A DNA stretch of 64,000 nucleotides from Psychroserpens sp. SPM9 (GTDB lineage Bacteria; Bacteroidota; Bacteroidia; Flavobacteriales; Flavobacteriaceae): assembly GCF_025153525.1 (NCBI RefSeq), contig NZ_JANZNR010000001.1, forward strand, positions 682,001-746,000. The letters run 5' to 3'. Below the pieces are notes generated by a model that searched no databases, was not told where the DNA came from, and was given only the letters and a program-made list of their open reading frames with translations. The stretch's first letter is position 1; every line of letters begins with the position of its first letter. Made by a program: the position numbers and the translations under genes. Below are positions 35,913 to 45,239 of the stretch, piece by piece.

Positions 35913-36770
35913 ATGATACAATCAATGACTGGTTATGGTAAATCTGTTATACAGCTACCAACTAAAAAAATTTCAATTGAAGTCAAATCACTAAATAGTA
36001 AAAACCTTGACCTCAACACACGTATGCCTTCCATGTATCGTGAAAAAGAATTAAGCATTAGGAAACTCATCGCTTCAAAATTGGTGCGAGGTAAAGTAGA
36101 TTTCTCTTTGTACATGGAAATTACAGGTGAAGAAACTTCAACACAAATAAACAAAACGGTTGTGACCCAATACATGAAGCAACTCAAAGAGGTTGTTGAT
36201 GGTGATGCCACCGAATTATTAAAAATGGCGATTCGTCTACCTGATGCTGTAACTACCGAGCGTGACGACATTGATGAAGATGAGTGGAAACAGATTGCTG
36301 AAGCTATAGACAATAGCTTAGAAAAGATTCAAAAGTACCGATTAGATGAAGGTAAAAGTTTGGAAACCGATTTCATCAACCGGGCAACCAATATTTCAAA
36401 ATTACTCGATGAGGTCATCGCTATGGATCCTGATCGTATTGAAGGCGTTCGTGAACGTTTATCAAAAGGCATTGCCGAAATTAAAGAGAAAGTTGACGAA
36501 AACCGTTTTGAACAAGAACTCGTCTATTATATCGAAAAATTTGACATCACCGAAGAAAAAGTGCGTTTAAAAAACCACTTGGATTACTTCCAAAAGGCTT
36601 TAAAATCTGATGATTCTAACGGAAAAAAACTCGGTTTTATTTCTCAGGAAATGGGACGGGAAATCAATACTATAGGTTCAAAATCAAATTATGCACCTAT
36701 GCAAAAGCTGGTGGTTCAAATGAAAGATGAACTCGAAAAAATTAAGGAACAGTTATTGAACGTGCTTTAA
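35913..36770 (+). CDS. yicC: YicC-family endoribonuclease
   Basis: 285 residues with the family opening MIQSMTGYGKS, then IEVKSLNSKNLDLNTRMP, and the conserved C-terminal EMGREINTIGSKSN. The E. coli homologue is an RNase affecting sRNA and stress responses. It lies 25 bp before gmk. The yicC-gmk pairing is widely conserved. Confidence 0.92.
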   Translation: MIQSMTGYGKSVIQLPTKKISIEVKSLNSKNLDLNTRMPSMYREKELSIRKLIASKLVRGKVDFSLYMEITGEETSTQINKTVVTQYMKQLKEVVDGDATELLKMAIRLPDAVTTERDDIDEDEWKQIAEAIDNSLEKIQKYRLDEGKSLETDFINRATNISKLLDEVIAMDPDRIEGVRERLSKGIAEIKEKVDENRFEQELVYYIEKFDITEEKVRLKNHLDYFQKALKSDDSNGKKLGFISQEMGREINTIGSKSNYAPMQKLVVQMKDELEKIKEQLLNVL

Positions 36771-36795
36771 TATAAACGAACTATAAACCATACTT

Positions 36796-37386
36796 GTGTC
36801 AGAAATAAAAAACAAAAAGAGAGGTAAATTAATTGTATTTTCAGCCCCTTCAGGTTCGGGAAAAACAACGATTGTAAGGCATTTGCTAAAACAAGAAGAA
36901 CTCAATTTAGAGTTTTCAATTTCAGCAACATCCAGAGAAAAACGTGGCAATGAAATTCACGGAAAAGATTATTATTTTCTAGACATCAAAGATTTTAAAA
37001 ACCGAATAAAAAATGATGAGTTTTTAGAATGGGAAGAAGTGTATCGCGATAATTTTTACGGCACACTAAAAACGGAAATCGAACGTATCTGGGGAAAGGG
37101 TAAACATGTGATTTTTGATATTGATGTGTCGGGCGGACTTAGAATTAAAAAGAAATTTCCGGAAGAAACCATTGCTATTTTTGTAAAACCACCAGACCTT
37201 AACGAACTTATTATAAGACTTAAAGAACGTGGTGAAGAAAGTGAAGATAAAATCAGCATGCGTGTTGCCAAAGCACCTGCCGAACTCGCTACAGCGCCTT
37301 TATTTGATAAAATTGTGCTCAATAAAGATTTAGATAAAGCATTAGATCAAGCCTATACGTTGGTTTCAGATTTTATTAAACAATAG
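36796..37386 (+). CDS. gmk: Guanylate kinase
   Basis: Phosphorylates GMP to GDP. 196 residues from a GTG start (36796). P-loop SAPSGSGKTT at about residues 16-25, then SATSREKRGNEIHGKDYYF (GMP site) and DIDVSGGLRIKK. Gene order yicC-gmk-nadD with small gaps indicates one operon. Confidence 0.95.
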   Translation: MSEIKNKKRGKLIVFSAPSGSGKTTIVRHLLKQEELNLEFSISATSREKRGNEIHGKDYYFLDIKDFKNRIKNDEFLEWEEVYRDNFYGTLKTEIERIWGKGKHVIFDIDVSGGLRIKKKFPEETIAIFVKPPDLNELIIRLKERGEESEDKISMRVAKAPAELATAPLFDKIVLNKDLDKALDQAYTLVSDFIKQ

Positions 37387-37389
37387 ATT

Positions 37390-37968
37390 ATGAAAATCGG
37401 ACTCTATTTTGGGACGTTTAATCCCATTCATGTTGGTCATTTAACGATTGCAAATCACTTAGCCGAATACAGTGATTTAGACAAAATCTGGTTTGTTGTG
37501 ACACCACACAGCCCTTTTAAAAAGAAAAGTTCATTACTAGATAATCGTCAACGTTATGAAATGGTGTATCGCGCCACCAAAGATTATATCAAACTCGAAC
37601 CAAGCGATATAGAATTTAACTTGCCGCAGCCCAATTACACCATAAATACTTTAACTTACCTTCAGGAAAAATATCCTCAGCATACATTTTCTTTGATTAT
37701 GGGAGAAGATAATTTGAAGAGTTTTCACAAATGGAAAAACTACGAGCTCATTTTAGAACATCACCATATTTATGTGTATCCAAGAATTTCTGAAGGCCTT
37801 ACAGATACTCAGTTTGACAAGCATCCTAAGATTCATCATGTACAAGCACCTATAATGGAATTGTCTTCTACATTCATCCGTAACTCAATTAAAGACGGTA
37901 AAAATGTTCGCCCTATGCTACCAGAACATGTTTGGGAATATGTAGATGAAATGCATTTTTACAGGTAA
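37390..37968 (+). CDS. nadD: Nicotinate-nucleotide adenylyltransferase
   Basis: Forms deamido-NAD from nicotinate mononucleotide and ATP. 192 residues. The nucleotidyltransferase motif GTFNPIHVGHL is at about residues 8-18, with the late SSTFIRNSI matching ISSTxIR. It is 3 bp after gmk, the last gene of its operon. Confidence 0.94.
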   Translation: MKIGLYFGTFNPIHVGHLTIANHLAEYSDLDKIWFVVTPHSPFKKKSSLLDNRQRYEMVYRATKDYIKLEPSDIEFNLPQPNYTINTLTYLQEKYPQHTFSLIMGEDNLKSFHKWKNYELILEHHHIYVYPRISEGLTDTQFDKHPKIHHVQAPIMELSSTFIRNSIKDGKNVRPMLPEHVWEYVDEMHFYR

Positions 37969-38060
37969 GTTTTTGTATAAGCTTAAAACGTTTATACTGA
38001 GTTGTGTATCCATATTGTTTTAAGAATACGGATTCTTCATTGTATTCTGAAGGACAATTA

Positions 38061-38420
38061 TCAAAAATGATAGTAAGCATTTTCAAAGTGCTCTAACGAC
38101 TTTTCCTTTTTATTCCATACTATAGCGATGATATCAAAACGGACTTCAACATCCATGGCGTTTGAAGTAACATAATAATCTACAGCCTTAATGATTCGCT
38201 GAATTTGTTTGGGTTTTAGAAATTGTTGCGGGTCGCCAAAATCAGCACTCGTTCTGGTTTTTACTTCTACAATTGCGAGTATGTTTCCTTTTTGAGCTAT
38301 GATATCGACTTCGGCTTTTTGATACACATAATTACGAGTAAGAATCTCATAACCGTTTTTTAGCAGAAAATCAACTGCCAAGTCCTCACCTTTTTTTCCT
38401 AATTCGTTGTGATTTGCCAA
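38061..38420 (-). CDS. YraN-family (UPF0102) nuclease-like protein
   Basis: 119 residues with the restriction-endonuclease-like pattern GKKGEDLAVDFLLKNGYEIL, then AEVDIIAQKGNILAIVEVKTR (E, D and ExK catalytic positions kept). Family members are thought to act in DNA recombination or repair. It is downstream of the HEAT-repeat gene on the same strand, gap 36 bp. Confidence 0.88.
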   Translation of the reverse strand: MANHNELGKKGEDLAVDFLLKNGYEILTRNYVYQKAEVDIIAQKGNILAIVEVKTRTSADFGDPQQFLKPKQIQRIIKAVDYYVTSNAMDVEVRFDIIAIVWNKKEKSLEHFENAYYHF

Positions 38421-38456
38421 AATTTACGTGATTGGTTGTCAGCGTATAATAACAGT

Positions 38457-39218
38457 CTACGCTTTATAATGTTTGTCAATATACGCAATTGCTTCATCTT
38501 GAGAGTAAACCGCAAATTTTTTATAGCGATGATGTACATCTACAATCTCATCTAAAGCCTTTTCTACAAGCGCTTTATTTTCCCAGGTATTAAGATGTGC
38601 GACAACTGTTTTTAAACATCCGTTTTTGTAGGCAATCTGCCCAAGCACATGTACCAATGTATCTGAAACGCGACGTGTTTCGTCAAATTCCAATTCCTTT
38701 AGCAACGGCAAAATATCCTGCGGATGTGTACGTCCTCGAAGTTCAATCCCATGACAAATCTCTCGTCTAATTTCTTTATCAGGATGATTTAAATAGGTTT
38801 TGCACCAGGCCAGAACAGGAACAGGGTTTTTCTCTCCCATTTTTTTAATTGAACCAATCACTGCATTTCTAACACGATGATGAGCATCAAAAAGTCCGAT
38901 ATCCATAAAGTACTGCACCTTATCAAAATGAAACTTACCAATCTCACCAGCAGCATTCACAACGGTTTGACGTATCAATTCATCATCAGATAACATCAGT
39001 GTTGTTAATACGGAAAGAATATTTGCCTGTAAATGTGTTTGCGAATAAAAGATTTTACCGATGGCTAAATAACCTGCTTTCCGAATATAGGTGTCTTCAT
39101 CTGAAAAATAGGTAGTAATATAATTTGTTTGCCCTTGACTTAAGTTGTTAGTAATGTTTGTATTTATGTGTACAACAAGAGCGTCTCGTTCAGATTTAGA
39201 CAAATCGTAAAATGCCAT
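38457..39218 (-). CDS. HEAT-repeat protein
   Basis: 253 residues made of about six helical HEAT/armadillo-like repeats (YIRKAGYLAIGKIFYS, LIRQTVVNAAGEIGKF, RVRNAVIGSIKKMGE, EIRREICHGIELRGR). No signal peptide, so probably cytoplasmic and a protein-binding scaffold. It resembles DNA alkylation repair-type HEAT proteins only generally. It is 2 bp after the LD-carboxypeptidase gene. Confidence 0.75.
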   Translation of the reverse strand: MAFYDLSKSERDALVVHINTNITNNLSQGQTNYITTYFSDEDTYIRKAGYLAIGKIFYSQTHLQANILSVLTTLMLSDDELIRQTVVNAAGEIGKFHFDKVQYFMDIGLFDAHHRVRNAVIGSIKKMGEKNPVPVLAWCKTYLNHPDKEIRREICHGIELRGRTHPQDILPLLKELEFDETRRVSDTLVHVLGQIAYKNGCLKTVVAHLNTWENKALVEKALDEIVDVHHRYKKFAVYSQDEAIAYIDKHYKA

Positions 39219-39220
39219 AA

Positions 39221-40234
39221 TTAGTGTTCAAAAACAAGAGTTGTATTTTCTTTTTTAACAGTTAATGTCACGGTTTTCCCTAAAACCATAGCGCGATTAT
39301 CTTTTTCATGTCCTGCTGGCATGTTAAACGCAATAGGGAAATCATAATCTGATAAAGCATCTAAAATCAATTGCTCAACTGAAGTGCCCCAAAGTGTTGT
39401 ATTTTTTCTCAATTTACTCATATCACCAACTAAAACACCTGCACAATTATCAAAATAACCAGCGCGCTTCATACTTTGCAACATACGGTCAATATGATAT
39501 TTATACTCGCCAATTTCTTCAATAAATAAAATTTTTCCAGAAGTATTTATACTTGTTTTAGAACCTAACATAGTGTGTAACATCGTCAGGTTTCCCCCTA
39601 CTAATGGTCCGCTAGCCTCGCCAATTCTATTATAAGAAGATCCTTTTAAAGTATAATTCACTGGCATTCCAAAAATGGTCGATCTAAAGGTTTCTACGGT
39701 GGCTTTGATGTCTTCTAAATCTTCGGTTAAACTCACACCCATTAAAGCATGAATGGACTGAAACCCTTCGTTATGCAACTGGCTATGTAAAGCGGTAATA
39801 TCACTATACCCAATCAACCACTTGGGATGTTTTCTGAATTTAGTATAATCTAATTTATCTAAGATTCTAACCGCTCCGTAACCACCTCTAGCACACCAAA
39901 TGGCACTAATAGTAGGATCGTCTAATGCATTTTGAAAATCTTCACAACGCTCGTCATCTGTACCTGCAAAATGGTTAGCCTGTTTAAACACATGCTTTCC
40001 AATAACCGCATGTAAGCCAAAACTATCTAATAGTTTTACAGCACGTTCTACTTCTTCATCTCTGTTTTTAAGAATTCCAGAAGTTGCAACAATAGCAACA
40101 GTATCTCCAGCTTTAAGGTATGGTGGTTGAATCAAAACGGCTTGTTGTTTTTGAATAGACTTATCTTGTGCTTTTACAGTTCCGAAGAAAAAAGAGAAGC
40201 AAATCAAGGCTAAAAAATAATGAATTTTCGACAT
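39221..40234 (-). CDS. LD-carboxypeptidase (peptidase S66)
   Basis: 337 residues from the ATG at 40234 (MSKIHYFLALICFSFFFG, a signal peptide ending TVKAQ). Five codons further upstream are also open, from another ATG. The S66 motifs are present: LIGYSDIT with the nucleophile Ser, and ILFIEEIGE with the catalytic Glu. It cuts the L,D bond of tetrapeptide in murein recycling. The signal peptide suggests a periplasmic enzyme, unlike cytoplasmic E. coli LdcA. Confidence 0.87.
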   Translation of the reverse strand: MSKIHYFLALICFSFFFGTVKAQDKSIQKQQAVLIQPPYLKAGDTVAIVATSGILKNRDEEVERAVKLLDSFGLHAVIGKHVFKQANHFAGTDDERCEDFQNALDDPTISAIWCARGGYGAVRILDKLDYTKFRKHPKWLIGYSDITALHSQLHNEGFQSIHALMGVSLTEDLEDIKATVETFRSTIFGMPVNYTLKGSSYNRIGEASGPLVGGNLTMLHTMLGSKTSINTSGKILFIEEIGEYKYHIDRMLQSMKRAGYFDNCAGVLVGDMSKLRKNTTLWGTSVEQLILDALSDYDFPIAFNMPAGHEKDNRAMVLGKTVTLTVKKENTTLVFEH

Positions 40235-40315
40235 ACTGTAAATGTACATTTTTTCTCATAAAATAAATCCCTAAAATTTGTAAATACTGCGTTTCAAAAT
40301 CCTTTGCAAAATGCG

Positions 40316-40323
40316 TACTTTTG
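40316..40323 (+). promoter_or_regulatory. Promoter -7 box of metG
   Basis: TACTTTTG fits TAnnTTTG. It lies 95 bases before the metG ATG. Confidence 0.5.
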
Positions 40324-40418
40324 TCCCAATTTAAATGAATCCATTGTCATTAAAAATAAAGTGAAAATTCTTGTTTAAGACTTTTCGACTAAGATCGACA
40401 TGACACAATCAAAACGCT

Positions 40419-42470
40419 ATGAATACGCCTAAACGATATACAATTACTGCGGCCTTACCTTATACTAATGGACCAATTCATATTGGTCATTTAGCTGGTG
40501 TTTATGTCCCTGCAGATATTTATGCACGCTATAAAAGATTAACGGGAAATGATGTCGCTTTCATGTGCGGAAGTGACGAACATGGCGTGCCTATTACAAT
40601 TAAAGCTAAAAAAGAAGGCGTTTCGCCTCAGGATATTGTCGATAAATATCATGCGATTATTAAAAAATCTTTTGAAGATTTTGGGATTACCTTTGACAAC
40701 TACTCACGTACATCGGCAAAAATCCATCATGATACAGCATCAGCGTTTTTTAAAACATTATACGATAAGCATGAATTTGTTGAAGAAGTTACTGAGCAAC
40801 TCTACGACGAAGAAGCTAATCAATTTTTAGCCGACAGATTTGTTACTGGAACTTGCCCAAAATGTGGAAACGAAGAGGCTTATGGTGATCAATGTGAAAA
40901 CTGTGGGTCGAGTTTAAATGCTACCGATCTTATCAATCCGAAATCGGCCATCACTGGCAATGTCCCAACCTTAAAAGAAACCAAGCACTGGTTTTTACCT
41001 TTAAATAAGCATGAAGATTTCTTAAAAGAATGGATTTTAAAAGGCCATAAAAAAGACTGGAAGCCTAATGTTTACGGACAAGTAAAATCGTGGATTGATG
41101 ACGGTTTACGACCGCGAGCTGTGACCCGCGATTTAGATTGGGGAATTCCGGTGCCAATCCCTGGTGGCGAAGGTAAAGTGCTTTACGTATGGTTTGATGC
41201 GCCTATTGGTTACATATCGGCAACTAAAGAATGGGCTGAAAAAGAAGGTAAAGACTGGGAACCTTACTGGAAAGACCAAGACACCAAATTGGTTCACTTT
41301 ATTGGTAAAGATAATATTGTATTTCACTGCATTATTTTCCCTTCCATGTTAAAAGCCGAAGGCTCGTATATCTTGCCAGACAATGTTCCTGCCAATGAAT
41401 TTTTAAACTTAGAAGGCAACAAATTATCGACCTCCAAAAACTGGGCAGTCTGGTTACCTGATTATTTAGAGGATTTTCCAAATCAGCAGGACGTATTGCG
41501 GTATGCATTGACGGCTAATGCTCCCGAAAGTAAGGATAACGACTTTACCTGGAAAGATTTTCAGGCGAGAAATAATAATGAATTAGTAGCCATCTTCGGA
41601 AACTTTATCAATCGCGTTGTGGTGCTTACCAATAAATATTACGATGGAATAGTTCCGGAAGCTTCAGAATATACCAAAGTAGACACCGAAACATTAGCTG
41701 CTGTAAAAGCGTATCCGGCTGTCATTGAAAGTTCTATTGAACGCTACCGCTTTAGAGAAGCGAGTCAGGAATTAATGAATTTAGCACGTTTAGGCAACAA
41801 ATATCTAGCCGATGAAGAGCCTTGGAAACTTGTAAAAACAGACGAAGCTCGTACCAAAACCATCATGAATATTGCCTTACAAATTGCCAGTGCTTTAGCA
41901 ACATTATGCGAACCGTTTTTACCATTTACTTCAGAAAAATTAAAAGGAATTTTAAATACTTCTGATAATTCTTGGTCTAGTATTTCAACAAAAGACGTCT
42001 TAATTCCGTCAGGTCACCAAATTGGAAAAGGCGAATTATTATTTTCAAAAATTGAAGATAAAACCATTCAAGAACAACTAGACAAACTGGAAGCCAGCAA
42101 AAAAGCTAATGAAGCGGCAAACAAAGCCGTCGAACCTCAAAAAGACCTGATAACGTTTGATGATTTCACCAAACTGGATATACGCGTTGGGACCATTCTT
42201 GAAGCCGAAAAAATGCCAAAAACAAAAAAACTATTAATTCTAAAAGTTGATACCGGAATTGATATTAGAACCATTGTGTCTGGGATTGCTGAAAGTTTTA
42301 CGCCAGAAGAAGTGATTGGCAAACAAGTTACCGTTCTGGTCAACTTAGCACCAAGAGCCTTACGAGGTGTTGAAAGTGAAGGTATGATTTTAATGACCGA
42401 AACGCCTGAAGGCAAGTTGGTATTTGTAAATCCGGATACGACGGTTAATAGTGGCTTGCAGATAAGCTAA
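40419..42470 (+). CDS. metG: Methionyl-tRNA synthetase
   Basis: Charges tRNA-Met. 683 residues. HIGH at 21-24; a zinc knuckle with CPKC and CENC (about 146-167); KMSKS-loop variant KLSTSK at 335-340; the anticodon-binding helical domain; and a C-terminal tRNA-binding (EMAP-like) domain from about 575 ([20 protein letters not shown]) that promotes dimerisation. The full-length bacterial MetRS1 layout is present. Confidence 0.97.
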   Translation: MNTPKRYTITAALPYTNGPIHIGHLAGVYVPADIYARYKRLTGNDVAFMCGSDEHGVPITIKAKKEGVSPQDIVDKYHAIIKKSFEDFGITFDNYSRTSAKIHHDTASAFFKTLYDKHEFVEEVTEQLYDEEANQFLADRFVTGTCPKCGNEEAYGDQCENCGSSLNATDLINPKSAITGNVPTLKETKHWFLPLNKHEDFLKEWILKGHKKDWKPNVYGQVKSWIDDGLRPRAVTRDLDWGIPVPIPGGEGKVLYVWFDAPIGYISATKEWAEKEGKDWEPYWKDQDTKLVHFIGKDNIVFHCIIFPSMLKAEGSYILPDNVPANEFLNLEGNKLSTSKNWAVWLPDYLEDFPNQQDVLRYALTANAPESKDNDFTWKDFQARNNNELVAIFGNFINRVVVLTNKYYDGIVPEASEYTKVDTETLAAVKAYPAVIESSIERYRFREASQELMNLARLGNKYLADEEPWKLVKTDEARTKTIMNIALQIASALATLCEPFLPFTSEKLKGILNTSDNSWSSISTKDVLIPSGHQIGKGELLFSKIEDKTIQEQLDKLEASKKANEAANKAVEPQKDLITFDDFTKLDIRVGTILEAEKMPKTKKLLILKVDTGIDIRTIVSGIAESFTPEEVIGKQVTVLVNLAPRALRGVESEGMILMTETPEGKLVFVNPDTTVNSGLQIS

Positions 42471-42515
42471 TTGGCCTGATTCTTGAATTTGTAAAACCAA
42501 CTAAAAACAAACACT

Positions 42516-42959
42516 ATGAAATTATTAACACTAAACGTTTTTGCAATACTTATACTTATCACCAGTTGTGATACTGCAAAAAAAGAAAACACCACAAGTT
42601 CTGAGGCTACAACTCCAAAAACTGAAACGGCTTTAGAAGATACCAAATGGAAATTGGTTACCTTAATGGGTAAAGATGTGAGTGATAAAGATGCTTATAT
42701 CACCTTATCTTCTAAAGATCATAAGGTTTATGGTAATGCGAGTTGTAATAATTTTAATGGAACTTATCAATTAAACGAAGGTTCCAGAATCACATTGTTA
42801 AAAATAGCAGCAACACGTAAAGCTTGTCCGGATATGTCTGTTGAAACACCTTTTTTAGAAATTCTAGAAAAAGCAGATAATTATGCGCTCAACGGAACCA
42901 AATTGACTCTCAACAAAGCTAAAATGGCACCTTATGCTGTTTTTGAAGCGGTCAAATAA
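42516..42959 (+). CDS. META-domain lipoprotein (HslJ-like)
   Basis: 147 residues. The signal peptide ends LITSC with lipidated Cys18, followed by a Thr/Lys-rich linker and a META domain (about 40-146; DTKWKLVTLMGKDV, NASCNNFNGTYQL, TRKACPDMSVE). HslJ of E. coli is linked with novobiocin resistance and heat shock, but most members are uncharacterised. Followed by a terminator. Confidence 0.87.
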   Translation: MKLLTLNVFAILILITSCDTAKKENTTSSEATTPKTETALEDTKWKLVTLMGKDVSDKDAYITLSSKDHKVYGNASCNNFNGTYQLNEGSRITLLKIAATRKACPDMSVETPFLEILEKADNYALNGTKLTLNKAKMAPYAVFEAVK

Positions 42960-42980
42960 TCTTATAACATCTAGTAATCA

Positions 42981-43011
42981 ACCTCGTCGTTTAAATACTG
43001 CGAGGTTTTTT
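42981..43011 (+). terminator. Terminator after the META lipoprotein gene
   Basis: ACCTCG (42981-42986) pairs with CGAGGT (43001-43006) around a 14-base loop, followed by a T run. Confidence 0.65.
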
Positions 43012-43039
43012 ATTACTTTCAAGTTTTCAAAATTGTCCT

Positions 43040-45160
43040 ATGATAGCCTATATCGTTTCCCAAACCAAACTACCCGAATCTTCAGTAAAACAAACTGTTA
43101 ACCTACTCAATCAAGATTGTACAATTCCGTTTATTTCGCGTTATAGAAAGGAAGCTACTGGCAATCTGGATGAAGTACAAATTGGTCAAATTGTTAAGTA
43201 CAAAGAACAATTTGAAACTATAGAAAAACGAAAACTAAGCATCTTAAAAACACTCGAAGAGCAAGGTGTTTTAACTTCAGAATTAGAAGCTAAAGTTAAA
43301 GCATGTACAGAAAGCACAACACTTGAAGACCTCTACCTTCCGTATAAAAAAAGCAGAAAAACTAAAGCTGAAACTGCCCGTAAAAACGGATTAGAACCTT
43401 TGGCAAAAATCATCATGAGTCAAAATGCCAATGATCTGGAATCTATAGCATATCGCTATGTAAAAGGTGTAGTCGCTTCGGTAGAAGAAGCATTTGAAGG
43501 CGCCCGTCATATTATTGCCGAATGGATTAACGAACGATCTGATATTAGAACGAATCTCAGACATCAGTTAGAGCGTCATGCCATGATTTCTACTCAAGTT
43601 GTGAACGCTAAAAAAGCCGATGAAAATGCTCAGAAATTTAAAGATTATTTCGATTGGGAAGAAGCTTTAAGCCGTATTCCATCTCACAGATTATTAGCTA
43701 TTTTAAGAGCAGAAAATGAAGGTTTTATTCGTGTAAAAATCGAGATTGATGACTCACGTGCTCGCGATCGTATAGCCCAAAAAATCATTAGGAGTCAAAA
43801 TGCTTGTGCCGATCAAATAGAGCTTGCTATATCTGATGCCTATAAACGTCTTCTATTACCTTCATTAAGTAACGAAGCACTACAAAAAGCAAAAGATAAA
43901 GCTGATGAAGCTGCCATTTCAATTTTTGCCAAAAACTTAAAACAATTACTACTTGGTTCTCCTTTAGGAGAAAAGCGGGTTTTGGCGATTGATCCCGGAT
44001 TTAGAACTGGCTGCAAAGTGGTTTGCTTGGATGAAAAAGGCGATTTAAAGCATAACGAAACTATCTACCCGCATCCACCCAAAAATGATCAAAAAGGAGC
44101 GATGAAAAAAATTAGTTTTCTAACTGAAGCCCATCATATTGAAGCTATTGCTATTGGAAATGGTACAGCCTCGCGTGAAACCGAAGCTTTGATTAGAAAC
44201 ATAAGATTTAAAAATGATATTCAGGTTTTTGTGGTAAGTGAAGCTGGAGCTAGTATTTATTCGGCATCAAAAATTGCTCGTGAGGAGTTTCCTAATTATG
44301 ATGTTACCGTAAGAGGCTCGGTGTCTATTGGAAGACGCTTACAAGATCCCTTAGCCGAATTGGTAAAAATTGATGCCAAGTCTATTGGTGTTGGACAATA
44401 CCAGCACGATGTTGACCAAAACAAGCTAAAAAAGGAATTGGATGTTGTGGTCGAAAACTGTGTGAATTCGGTGGGTGTTAATATCAATACTGCCAGTGAG
44501 AGTTTACTGAGTTACGTTTCCGGAATTGGTCCTAAATTAGCTAAAAACATTGTAACGTATCGTAGTGAAAATGGTGCTTTCACCAATAGGACCAGCATTA
44601 AAAAAGTCCCTCGATTAGGTGAAAAAGCCTTTGAGCAAGGCGCTGGATTTTTAAGAATTAAAGAAGGTGATAATCCGTTAGATGATTCGGCAGTTCATCC
44701 GGAAAGCTATACTATAGTTAAAAAAATGGCCAAAGATGAGGCTGTTTCGCTTTCAGAATTAATAGGTCATAAGGCCTTACTTCAAAAGATCGATTTGAAA
44801 AAATATTGTACCGAAACCGTTGGATTATTAACGCTTAAAGATATCGTTAAAGAACTTGAAAAACCTGGCTTAGACATTCGGGAACAAGCCAAAGTATTTA
44901 CTTTTAATCAACATATTAAAACCATAACCGATTTAAGAACTGGGCAATTATTACCTGGAATTGTCAATAATATCACCGCTTTTGGATGTTTTGTTGATAT
45001 AGGAATTAAAGAAAGTGGTCTAATTCACGTTTCTAATTTATCTGATAGTTTTGTCAAAGATGTTAACGAGCATGTGCATTTACACCAGCAAATTATTGTT
45101 AAAGTCTTAGATGTTGATGTACCAAGAAAACGTATTCAGCTAAAATTACATCAACATTAA
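43040..45160 (+). CDS. tex: Tex-family RNA-binding protein
   Basis: 706 residues: N-terminal helical region; YqgF/RuvC-like domain (about 310-440, KRVLAIDPGFRTGCKVVCLD); helix-hairpin-helix region (about 475-560, NINTASESLLSYVSGIGPKL); and S1 domain (about 635-705, GIVNNITAFGCFVDIGIKE). Tex binds RNA and affects transcription, including toxin expression in Bordetella. A single gene. Confidence 0.95.
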   Translation: MIAYIVSQTKLPESSVKQTVNLLNQDCTIPFISRYRKEATGNLDEVQIGQIVKYKEQFETIEKRKLSILKTLEEQGVLTSELEAKVKACTESTTLEDLYLPYKKSRKTKAETARKNGLEPLAKIIMSQNANDLESIAYRYVKGVVASVEEAFEGARHIIAEWINERSDIRTNLRHQLERHAMISTQVVNAKKADENAQKFKDYFDWEEALSRIPSHRLLAILRAENEGFIRVKIEIDDSRARDRIAQKIIRSQNACADQIELAISDAYKRLLLPSLSNEALQKAKDKADEAAISIFAKNLKQLLLGSPLGEKRVLAIDPGFRTGCKVVCLDEKGDLKHNETIYPHPPKNDQKGAMKKISFLTEAHHIEAIAIGNGTASRETEALIRNIRFKNDIQVFVVSEAGASIYSASKIAREEFPNYDVTVRGSVSIGRRLQDPLAELVKIDAKSIGVGQYQHDVDQNKLKKELDVVVENCVNSVGVNINTASESLLSYVSGIGPKLAKNIVTYRSENGAFTNRTSIKKVPRLGEKAFEQGAGFLRIKEGDNPLDDSAVHPESYTIVKKMAKDEAVSLSELIGHKALLQKIDLKKYCTETVGLLTLKDIVKELEKPGLDIREQAKVFTFNQHIKTITDLRTGQLLPGIVNNITAFGCFVDIGIKESGLIHVSNLSDSFVKDVNEHVHLHQQIIVKVLDVDVPRKRIQLKLHQH

Positions 45161-45239
45161 ACGCTGTCTTAAGTACCTAATTTTAAATTTTTAAGCCTCA
45201 TTAAATTCATTTAATGTAAATTTAGGTTAAAACACATTT